NCBI GenBank assembly: GCA_964613045.1
Contig: CAZTFS010000026.1
Coordinates: 1-23,682 of the forward strand
Source: UBA1081 sp964613045
GTDB lineage: Bacteria; Bacillota; Clostridia; Oscillospirales; Acutalibacteraceae
Direction of reading: 5' to 3'
DNA: 23,682 bases
Shown: positions 7,669 through 13,760 of the stretch, one piece after another
How positions within the stretch are numbered: the stretch's first letter is position 1
Layout of the letters: the number at the start of each line of letters is the position of its first letter
Made by a program: the position numbers and the translations under genes
The notes under the pieces: generated by a model
What the model was told of the DNA's origin: nothing
The model's database searches: none
The model's input: only the letters and a program-made list of their open reading frames with translations

Positions 7669-9039
7669 TTATTTGATAAGGGATCTTACTCTTGCGGCTT
7701 CAGCTCTGACATTTTCAAAAGCAGGACCGCCGAGGGAGGTTCTCATTTTCGTACATCTGTCAAGATTGACAGCTTCATATACGCCCTCGTCAAATTCGGG
7801 GGCAAATTTTTTATACTCATCAAGAGGAAGCTCCTCAAGAGTAATATTTTTTTCAATACAAAGAGCCACAAGTGCACCTGTAACTTTATATGCATCACGG
7901 AAAGGCATACCCTTTGAAACAAGATAGTCTGCACAGTCGGTAGCGTTTATAAATCCGCCTGCAGCAGCTTTTCTCATGTTGTCAGCCTTGACCGTCATTG
8001 TTTCGAGCATGGGAATGAATGCGGTAAGACAAGCCTTTATTGTATCAACTGCATCGAAAATACAATCCTTGTCCTCCTGCATATCCTTATTGTATGCAAG
8101 GGGTATACCCTTCATAACTGTAAGGATAGTCATGTTGTCACCAAAGACTCTGCCTGCCTTGCCACGTACCAACTCCGCAATATCGGGATTCTTTTTCTGA
8201 GGCATTATGCTCGAGCCTGTTGAAAATGCATCATCAAGCTCAATAAATTTAAATTCATGAGAACACCAGAGAATTATCTCCTCGGAAAATCTCGAAAGGT
8301 GAACTGCTATCGTGGAGAGACATGATGAAAGCTCAATTATAAAATCCCTGTCCGAAACACCGTCAAGAGAGTTATGACAAACATCATTGAAGCCGAGCAA
8401 TTCAGCTGTCTTGTTTCTGTCAGTATTGTAAGTTGTGCCTGCAAGAGCACAGCAACCCAGAGGTGAACGGGCAGTTCTCTTTTTGCAGTCGGCAAGTCTT
8501 TCCCTGTCACGCAGGAACATTTCAGCATAAGCAAGCATATAATGACCGAAAGTTACAGGCTGAGCCCTTTGAAGATGAGTATAACCGGACATAACCGTTT
8601 CTGAATATTTCTCACCCATATCGGCAAGAACAGCAATAAGAGCTTTCAGAAGCTCATCAATGGCTTCGTTTTCTTTTATAAGGTTAAGTCTTACATCAAG
8701 AGCAACCTGATCGTTACGGCTCCGTGCGGTGTGAAGACGTTTTCCCGCATCACCGATACGTCTTGTAAGCTCACCCTCAACAAAAGTATGGATATCTTCT
8801 GCGGTCATGTCTATTTCCAGCTTGCCGCAATCGATCTCACTTTTTATCTCATTAAGTCCCTCAACGATCTTGTCAGCATCTTCCACGGAAATTATCCCCT
8901 GAATACCGAGCATCGTTGCATGGGCGATGCTGCCCTCAATATCCTCACGGTACATTCTTTTATCAGTACCGATTGAGGAATTGAAATCATTTGTAATTTT
9001 ATCAGCTTCTTTTGAGAAGCGACCTGTCCAGAGTTTCAT
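7669..9039 (-). CDS. argH: Argininosuccinate lyase
   Basis: The product is 456 residues, normal for ArgH. It splits argininosuccinate into arginine and fumarate, the last step of arginine synthesis. It begins with MKLWTGRFSKEAD, typical of the family. Other matches are HTARSRNDQVALD (about 103-115), SGYTHLQRAQP (about 155), and the fumarase/aspartase-superfamily signature GSSIMPQKKNPD (about 276-287), whose flexible loop carries the catalytic Ser. The start is supported by AAAGGA eight bases before ATG. argG, the usual partner, is not in the window. The gene lies 15 bases after a TIM-barrel gene and three before ktrB, so it is the second gene of a mixed operon. Confidence 0.98.
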   Translation of the reverse strand: MKLWTGRFSKEADKITNDFNSSIGTDKRMYREDIEGSIAHATMLGIQGIISVEDADKIVEGLNEIKSEIDCGKLEIDMTAEDIHTFVEGELTRRIGDAGKRLHTARSRNDQVALDVRLNLIKENEAIDELLKALIAVLADMGEKYSETVMSGYTHLQRAQPVTFGHYMLAYAEMFLRDRERLADCKKRTARSPLGCCALAGTTYNTDRNKTAELLGFNDVCHNSLDGVSDRDFIIELSSCLSTIAVHLSRFSEEIILWCSHEFKFIELDDAFSTGSSIMPQKKNPDIAELVRGKAGRVFGDNMTILTVMKGIPLAYNKDMQEDKDCIFDAVDTIKACLTAFIPMLETMTVKADNMRKAAAGGFINATDCADYLVSKGMPFRDAYKVTGALVALCIEKNITLEELPLDEYKKFAPEFDEGVYEAVNLDRCTKMRTSLGGPAFENVRAEAARVRSLIK

Positions 9040-9054
9040 AAGTATATCCTTTTA

Positions 9055-9906
9055 TCAGTTATTCGCAATAATATCTCTAAGGAAGCTGACAGCCTTACCG
9101 ATGTCAGCAGCAGGATCGTCACCGACTTCACGTTCAATAGTAAGGAAGCCGTTGAATCCGATATCCTCAAGTGCCTTAAGGTAATTGGGGAAATCAACAC
9201 TGCCTTCACCGAGAGGAACTTCGATAAAGGAATCGTCTTCAACAATAATACCTTTCTTGATACCGTAAACGATCTCAGGATCAAGATAGAAGAGCTGTTT
9301 TCCGTCCTTAGCATGGGTATGTACAATGTAATCCTTAAGATTGTGAACAGCCTTTACGGGATCGTCACCTGTTACCATAACAAGGTTCGCAGGGTCAAGG
9401 TTTACGCCGACACCCTTTGAGCCGAGAGAATCAAGGAAGGTCTTGAGAGTTGCACTTGTTTCGGGACCTGTTTCAATAGCAAAATGAGCATCCAGCTTAT
9501 CTGCATACTCAGCAAGCGAGAAGCAAGCCTCCTGCATGATCTTATAACGGTCATGCTCGGGATCTTCGGGAACAACGCCGATATGAGTAGTAACTATATC
9601 AGTCTCAAGCTCCTTTGCCATTTCAAGGATCTCCTTGGATTTTTCAACCTTCCATACATTGTTTTCGGGGACTGTAAATCCGCCGCCGCCAAGGTCACCG
9701 CAAAGAGCAGAAATTACGAGTCCGTTATCCTTAACGAGCTTTAAGAATTCTTTTCTTTTTTCTTTTGTAAGATTTTCGGGAGCCATCTCTCCTCTTGATG
9801 CATAGACCTGAATACCGTTTGCCCCAAGCTTTGCTGCCTTGACAACAGCCTCTTTCAGATCACATCTGAAGCTGTCTATAATAACACCTATAGGAAAATT
9901 ATACAT
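9055..9906 (-). CDS. Sugar phosphate isomerase/epimerase-like TIM-barrel protein
   Basis: The product is 283 residues and belongs to the xylose isomerase-like TIM-barrel superfamily, here as first gene of the operon. Metal-site residues are recognisable: Glu in AIETGPE (about 149), Asp in NLDPANL (about 175), His in VHTHAKDG (about 202) and Glu in TIERE (about 259). A glycine-rich loop (GDLGGGGF, about 76-83) follows the third strand. It is only distantly like the other TIM-barrel protein of this operon, so the pair is not a recent duplication. The start is the ATG at 9906, with GAGG nine bases upstream; an in-frame extension of 20 residues upstream would overlap the promoter. The substrate is unknown, and inositol, tagatose or similar sugars are all possible. 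Confidence 0.88.
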   Translation of the reverse strand: MYNFPIGVIIDSFRCDLKEAVVKAAKLGANGIQVYASRGEMAPENLTKEKRKEFLKLVKDNGLVISALCGDLGGGGFTVPENNVWKVEKSKEILEMAKELETDIVTTHIGVVPEDPEHDRYKIMQEACFSLAEYADKLDAHFAIETGPETSATLKTFLDSLGSKGVGVNLDPANLVMVTGDDPVKAVHNLKDYIVHTHAKDGKQLFYLDPEIVYGIKKGIIVEDDSFIEVPLGEGSVDFPNYLKALEDIGFNGFLTIEREVGDDPAADIGKAVSFLRDIIANN

Positions 9907-9947
9907 AACAATTACCTCGTTTTCTTTTTTATAATATTTCATTATAA

Positions 9948-9976
9948 AGTATATAACGAAAAGCACTCAATGTCAA
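9948..9976 (-). promoter_or_regulatory. Sigma-A-type promoter of the seven-gene operon
   Basis: Read on the minus strand there is a perfect TTGACA (9971-9976), a 17-base spacer and TATACT (9948-9953). The predicted transcript starts near 9941, about 35 bases before the ATG of the first TIM-barrel gene. A T-rich stretch lies just upstream of the -35 box. No operator-like palindrome is evident beside it. Confidence 0.8.
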
Positions 9977-10025
9977 TTAAAAAAAAACATAAAAACCGGT
10001 GCACGGCAAATTTTATCCAAAAACA

Positions 10026-10067
10026 ACACTAAAGGCGGATCTCATACCAAGAACCGCCTTTTAGTGT
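10026..10067 (-). terminator. Long hairpin, probable second terminator after the E2-like gene
   Basis: Bases 10026-10038 (acactaaaggcgg) pair with 10054-10067 with a single bulge. On the minus strand the stem is followed by TGTTGTTTTTGG, a modest U-tract. It lies behind the stronger terminator at 10094-10139. It may be a back-up terminator that shields the argH/ktr operon promoter from read-through. The 15-base loop can form a few more pairs. Confidence 0.5.
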
Positions 10068-10093
10068 GTTTGTGAAAGGAAAATTTATGTTAG

Positions 10094-10139
10094 AAAAAAA
10101 GAAAACTTCACTGTTGATACTCTCAGTATAACAGTGAAG
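10094..10139 (-). terminator. Intrinsic terminator of the E2-like acyltransferase gene
   Basis: Bases 10106-10120 pair with 10126-10139 with one unpaired base, giving a stem of about 14 bp around a 5-base loop. Read on the minus strand, it is followed at once by TTTTCTTTTTTT (10094-10105). It lies 23 bases after the gene's stop. Confidence 0.85.
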
Positions 10140-10161
10140 CTTAAATTTAACTTGAAAGAAA

Positions 10162-11088
10162 TCAATATTTCAGAATTTCCGAAGGATCGTCAAATATCTT
10201 CTGAAGCGAATCAAGGAAGGGCTTTACTTCGCCGAAGTCAAGAACACGGTGATCAAAACAGATCGTGAGAGGTACTGTTGTCTTGATAGCGATTTCGTCC
10301 TCACCCTGAGCATTCTTAACAACAACAGGCTTTTTCTGCATTGCATTTATACAGATAGCACAAACCTGAGGAGGAATAATGATAAGCATTGAAACTGCAC
10401 CGTCATGACCTCTTGCAATAGATCCGACATTCGAAATGGTAATAGTACCCTGCTTAAGGTCGGCAGCGGTAAGCTTTTCCGAATCGGGAATAGCATCATA
10501 AGCTTTTTTTGCGGCACCTGTGAGATGTGATATCCTGTGTTTCTTGCTTGTAAGAGAGCCCACAAGACGCTGACCCACATGAATGAACCTACCCTTACGA
10601 AGCTTTTCAAATGTATCATTCATGGAAACCTGATACATAGCCTCATTAAGATCGGTCTTTTCTATCTTCTTTGCTGTTTCAGCCATATACTCTGTCATAT
10701 TACCGAGAGAACGGTTACCCATATCTTTCATTGTAATGGTCATCATTCTGTCATCGGGAAGAATCCAGGGCATTGAGATGTCGATCTGATCGAATGTTGT
10801 TACCTTGCCTCTGACAAGCTTCTGTTCAAAGTTAAAATGAGCATTCATATTGGGAGCAGCCTTAAGTGCCTCACAAATAGCCTTTATCATAACCGTATTG
10901 AATGTTACATGTTTACCCTCTTTTTTCAGTTCATCATCGAAAGCCTTGTACTTTGCAACGAAATCTGTAACGTCGGGTTCAAAAACATAACTGCAATGAG
11001 GTGCTGTACGCCAACCCTCACTTGTCATATTAGCAACGATCTTACGCTGGATTCCGAATCTGGAAACGCTGGTAGGTTTTCTGCTCAT
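10162..11088 (-). CDS. 2-oxoacid dehydrogenase E2-type acyltransferase, catalytic domain only
   Basis: The product is 308 residues and matches only the catalytic core of dihydrolipoamide acyltransferases (the chloramphenicol-acetyltransferase-like fold). Landmarks are the N-terminal helix region (GIQRKIVANM, about 12-21), FNTVMIKAICEAL (about 63-75), the sheet segment GTITISNVGSIA (about 214-225), and the active-site stretch CFDHRVLDFGE (about 281-291). There is no lipoyl domain, no swinging linker and no E1-binding domain; a full E2 has about 400 or more residues. The motif HRxxDG reads HRVLDF, with Phe in place of Gly. No E1 or E3 gene is nearby, and the gene is flanked by its own promoter and terminators. 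It may be a stand-alone acyltransferase using free CoA esters. The start has GGAGG seven bases upstream. Confidence 0.88.
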   Translation of the reverse strand: MSRKPTSVSRFGIQRKIVANMTSEGWRTAPHCSYVFEPDVTDFVAKYKAFDDELKKEGKHVTFNTVMIKAICEALKAAPNMNAHFNFEQKLVRGKVTTFDQIDISMPWILPDDRMMTITMKDMGNRSLGNMTEYMAETAKKIEKTDLNEAMYQVSMNDTFEKLRKGRFIHVGQRLVGSLTSKKHRISHLTGAAKKAYDAIPDSEKLTAADLKQGTITISNVGSIARGHDGAVSMLIIIPPQVCAICINAMQKKPVVVKNAQGEDEIAIKTTVPLTICFDHRVLDFGEVKPFLDSLQKIFDDPSEILKY

Positions 11089-11200
11089 TTCATGTCCTCC
11101 ATATTTTACAAATGTTGATAATGTTCATCATTTTATGCTCTTAATATTAACCGAATGTTAAAAACTGAACATTTTTTGCATTTACCGCAACACAAATTGA

Positions 11201-11209
11201 AGTATATCA
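11201..11209 (-). promoter_or_regulatory. Possible extended -10 promoter for the E2-like gene
   Basis: On the minus strand TGATATACT gives an extended -10 (TG, one base, TATACT). No good -35 box is present at the right distance. The predicted start lies about 105 bases before the ATG, leaving an AT-rich leader. The rest of the 251-base gap (11089-11339) shows no other clear element. Confidence 0.3.
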
Positions 11210-11339
11210 AAAAAAATTGGATTTTGATAGGTTTTAATATGAACAAATTGTGAACTGCCGAAAAAGTTTACGATATTCACAGCACTTTTTTTATAACAAA
11301 TGCACAAAATACAGTCATTTAACAATAAACGTATATGTC

Positions 11340-12950
11340 TTACGGTTGTTCTGTAATCGGATGCTCTTCACTTTCATGTTCGAAAGAAATAAAATTATTT
11401 CGCTGAGCATAAGCCCAACGCATTTCAAAAGCATGGCAACCGTCACAGGGTACATAAAGCTGATCTGCTGCACCTCTTATAACCTTTGCGGGAAGTCTGA
11501 ACTCACCCGATTCGGTTATTGCAATATCGCTGTTTTCCTTAAAAGTAACAGTATGACCGTATACAGACAGAGTCATACTGCCCTTCTCCTTGATAACGGC
11601 TCCGCCGATGAAGCTCACAAGAACCGCAAAAGAGGCATACCATATTCCGTCATTATTTATGCAGGGAACAGCACAGGACATAAGCCCCGGATCCATACCC
11701 TTGAACATCATACGTGTTCTGTTGAATTTGGGTGCAAGAGCGTAAGGTGTGATCTCATCTTTTTCCTTATCAACGGTACATTTGTCAACAATTCTGCCAC
11801 CATCAAGAACAGAAGTAAGAGTTAATTTATTTCCGTCGACCTCAACAATTGCAACCATCGCTTCGGGCACTTCCTGAGTCCAGAAAGCCGCATGCCATAT
11901 TTTAGGAACAGTTCTTGAGCCGGGAGGATTGCCGCCGGAATTACCGAGCATATAATGAATCGTGCCCTGAGACGGTCTGTCATAAAGATTTTCATTTTTC
12001 AGAGGAAAACTTCTTGAAAAATTATGTTCATGTCCCGAAAAAACAACATCATACATTTCAAAGCACTCAGTCATAACGGGATATGCATCATAATTCTGAC
12101 AGTCTGTACCCGAATAACATATAGGAAAATGATATGTTCCGAACTTCCATGTTTTATCTGAAGAACTGAGATCGTTTATTACCCAGTCGTTTACTTTTTC
12201 AGGTTCATTGATACTCATGACACAAAAATGTGCATTTCCGTAATCAAAAGAATAGCTTTCCGTTTCCCAGCCTTCAGGACCGTTGGCAGGATAAGCTCCG
12301 CTGAACTGTGTATTAAAAAATTCTGCAGGTTCGGCATAATATCTTCCGATCCCGTTCTTGTAATCCTTGAATCCACGGTTATCATGATTACCCAGCGACA
12401 TCATCAGAGGAGTGGTCTCACATATACCTTTAAGACCGCTGAATGCACCGTTCCACTGAACTTCATGCTGACCGCAATCAGTATTGTCACCGCCGGTCAG
12501 GATAAATCTTGTATCGGGATTTTCTTCAAGAACCTTTTTTATAAAAGACTGAAAATAAGAATAGTCCGGCTTTTCAAAGGGGTGTCCTCTTTGCTGATCG
12601 GATACACAGATAAACTTGAATTTTGTAAGTTTTTCGGGCGAAGTGGTAAAGAAGAATTCTTCACTTCTGTACAAATCGTTTCCGCAGGTATAATAATATT
12701 TAGTATCAGGTCGCAGACCCGAAAGATGAGCAGAGAAGATATGACTCTCATCTATATCGCTGACAAAAGGATGAAAAGATGCATCACAGCGTAATATCTC
12801 ATCGCTGTCCTGTGCATGATAAAGAACATAACCGTCTTCAATATCTGTACATGTACGCCATGTTACAGCCATACAGGTCTCGGGATCACCGTTGATGCTT
12901 ATCATAATATGGTCAGGCATAAGCCCCGAACCTCTTATCGGTTTTTTCAT
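11340..12950 (-). CDS. Purple-acid-phosphatase-like metallophosphoesterase, cytosolic
   Basis: The product is 536 residues. An N-terminal fibronectin-like domain (about 15-105, with CMAVTWRT) precedes a calcineurin-like metallophosphoesterase domain. Metal-binding motifs occur in order: CVSDQQ (about 115), GGDNTD (about 153), GNHDNRG (about 192), TYHFPI (about 273) and SGHEHNFSR (about 306). This is the layout of bacterial purple acid phosphatase-like enzymes, which hydrolyse phosphate mono- or diesters with a dinuclear metal site. About 140 further C-terminal residues form a beta-rich region that I cannot name. Unlike most relatives it has no signal peptide or membrane anchor. The ribosome binding site AGAGG lies nine bases before ATG. 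A palindromic element lies between it and the dCMP deaminase gene. No clear terminator follows it. Confidence 0.9.
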   Translation of the reverse strand: MKKPIRGSGLMPDHIMISINGDPETCMAVTWRTCTDIEDGYVLYHAQDSDEILRCDASFHPFVSDIDESHIFSAHLSGLRPDTKYYYTCGNDLYRSEEFFFTTSPEKLTKFKFICVSDQQRGHPFEKPDYSYFQSFIKKVLEENPDTRFILTGGDNTDCGQHEVQWNGAFSGLKGICETTPLMMSLGNHDNRGFKDYKNGIGRYYAEPAEFFNTQFSGAYPANGPEGWETESYSFDYGNAHFCVMSINEPEKVNDWVINDLSSSDKTWKFGTYHFPICYSGTDCQNYDAYPVMTECFEMYDVVFSGHEHNFSRSFPLKNENLYDRPSQGTIHYMLGNSGGNPPGSRTVPKIWHAAFWTQEVPEAMVAIVEVDGNKLTLTSVLDGGRIVDKCTVDKEKDEITPYALAPKFNRTRMMFKGMDPGLMSCAVPCINNDGIWYASFAVLVSFIGGAVIKEKGSMTLSVYGHTVTFKENSDIAITESGEFRLPAKVIRGAADQLYVPCDGCHAFEMRWAYAQRNNFISFEHESEEHPITEQP

Positions 12951-12978
12951 ATTTATGTACCTCTTTTTGAATTTAGAG

Positions 12979-13109
12979 ATCAGAATTTATCAATGAACAA
13001 TTTACAATTTACAATGTACAATGATTTACAAAAAAAACCGCCTGTATCCCTACAACTGCACAATTGCAAATTGTACATTGTACATTGTTAATCGGTTCGA
13101 CAAATTATT
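12979..13109 (-). repeat. Palindromic intergenic element B, starting 2 bases after a stop codon
   Basis: The element is 131 bases and about 92% identical to element C (nine substitutions and a one-base A-run difference). It is an imperfect palindrome. The left arm (about 12996-13022) and right arm (about 13062-13089) are each built of tandem heptamers of the form ACAATTT or ACAATGT. A middle segment of about 40 bases carries a run of eight A and a CCGCCTG stretch. The ends (aatttatc type) are also inverted relative to each other. Its stop-side end lies exactly two bases after the dCMP deaminase stop codon, and its other end lies just before the binding site of the phosphoesterase gene. There is no coding capacity and no clear target-site duplication. 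Confidence 0.85.
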
Positions 13110-13111
13110 AT

Positions 13112-13609
13112 TTACATATCTTCCGTTCTGAATGACAAAACGATCTCTTCAGTTGCGGGAATAAGATTTCTCAGTTTTACCCCAGCCGCATCAAACATCT
13201 TTTTTGATGCAATTGTTCCCTTTGTCATTGCATACTTATCGGAAATATAAACGACCTCTTTTATGCCGCTTTGAATAATAGCCTTTGCACACTCATTACA
13301 GGGAAAAAGTGTAACATATATTCTGCAGCCCTCAAGGTTCGCACCTCTGTTATTAAGTATGGCATTCAGCTCAGCGTGACAGACATACGGATATTTTGTA
13401 TCAAGCTCGTCACCTGTGCGATCCCACGGAAAAACATCATCATTACAGCCCATGGGAAAACCGTTGTACCCCACAGACATGATCTTATTACCGTCATTGA
13501 CGATGCAAGCACCGACCTGAGTATTGGGGTCTTTACTTCTCTTTGCCGACAATGCGGCAATTCCCATAAAATACTCATCCCAGGAAATATAATCACTGCG
13601 TTTAGACAA
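13112..13609 (-). CDS. dCMP deaminase-family protein (ComEB-like)
   Basis: The product is 165 residues and is a zinc-dependent cytidine/deoxycytidylate deaminase-family enzyme that would convert dCMP to dUMP for thymidylate synthesis. The zinc site is complete: CHAELNAIL (His and catalytic Glu, about 82-90) and LFPCNECAKA (two Cys, about 107-116). ISWDEYFMGIA near the start and KDPNTQVGACIV (about 30-41) are typical of the family. I choose the TTG at 13609, seven bases after AAAGGTGG; an in-frame GTG at 13621 falls inside that site. The gene is flanked on both sides by near-identical palindromic elements, so recombination between them could remove it. It lies between a sugar transporter and a phosphoesterase gene, which gives no functional hint. 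Confidence 0.93.
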   Translation of the reverse strand: MSKRSDYISWDEYFMGIAALSAKRSKDPNTQVGACIVNDGNKIMSVGYNGFPMGCNDDVFPWDRTGDELDTKYPYVCHAELNAILNNRGANLEGCRIYVTLFPCNECAKAIIQSGIKEVVYISDKYAMTKGTIASKKMFDAAGVKLRNLIPATEEIVLSFRTEDM

Positions 13610-13628
13610 AGTGAAAACCACCTTTCAA

Positions 13629-13758
13629 ATCAGAGTTTATCAATGAACAATTTACAATTTACAATGTACAATGATCTACAAAAAAACCGCCTGCATCGCT
13701 ACATCTGCACGATTGTAAATTGTACATTGTACATTGTTAATTGGTTCGATAAATTATT
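13629..13758 (-). repeat. Palindromic intergenic element C, starting 2 bases after a stop codon
   Basis: The element is 130 bases and the near-twin of element B in the same orientation. Heptamer-built arms (about 13646-13672 and 13712-13739) can form a long AT-rich stem. The stop-side end is gataaattatt, two bases after the stop of the GPH transporter gene. The far end runs into the GAAAGGTGG binding site of the dCMP deaminase gene. Most differences from B lie in the middle segment and not in the left arm, which is unchanged over about 34 bases. Confidence 0.85.
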
Positions 13759-13760
13759 AG

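Noticed and set aside
9907..10161. Riboswitch or T-box before the TIM-barrel-argH operon
   Set aside because: The promoter lies at 9948-9976, leaving a leader of only about 35 bases. The hairpins further upstream belong to the end of the E2-like gene.
12228..12794. Plus-strand open frame of 188 codons opposite the phosphoesterase gene
   Set aside because: It is fully antisense to a gene with clear motifs, has no ribosome binding site, and its product shows no family features. The same holds for the other long antisense frames in this window.
12996..13089. CRISPR array from the regular short repeats
   Set aside because: The units are 7 bases with no spacers and are arranged as a palindrome. 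No cas gene is present.
12979..13758. Insertion sequence or composite transposon around the deaminase gene
   Set aside because: There is no transposase, no clear target duplication, and the repeats carry no open frame. A small non-autonomous repeat is still possible.
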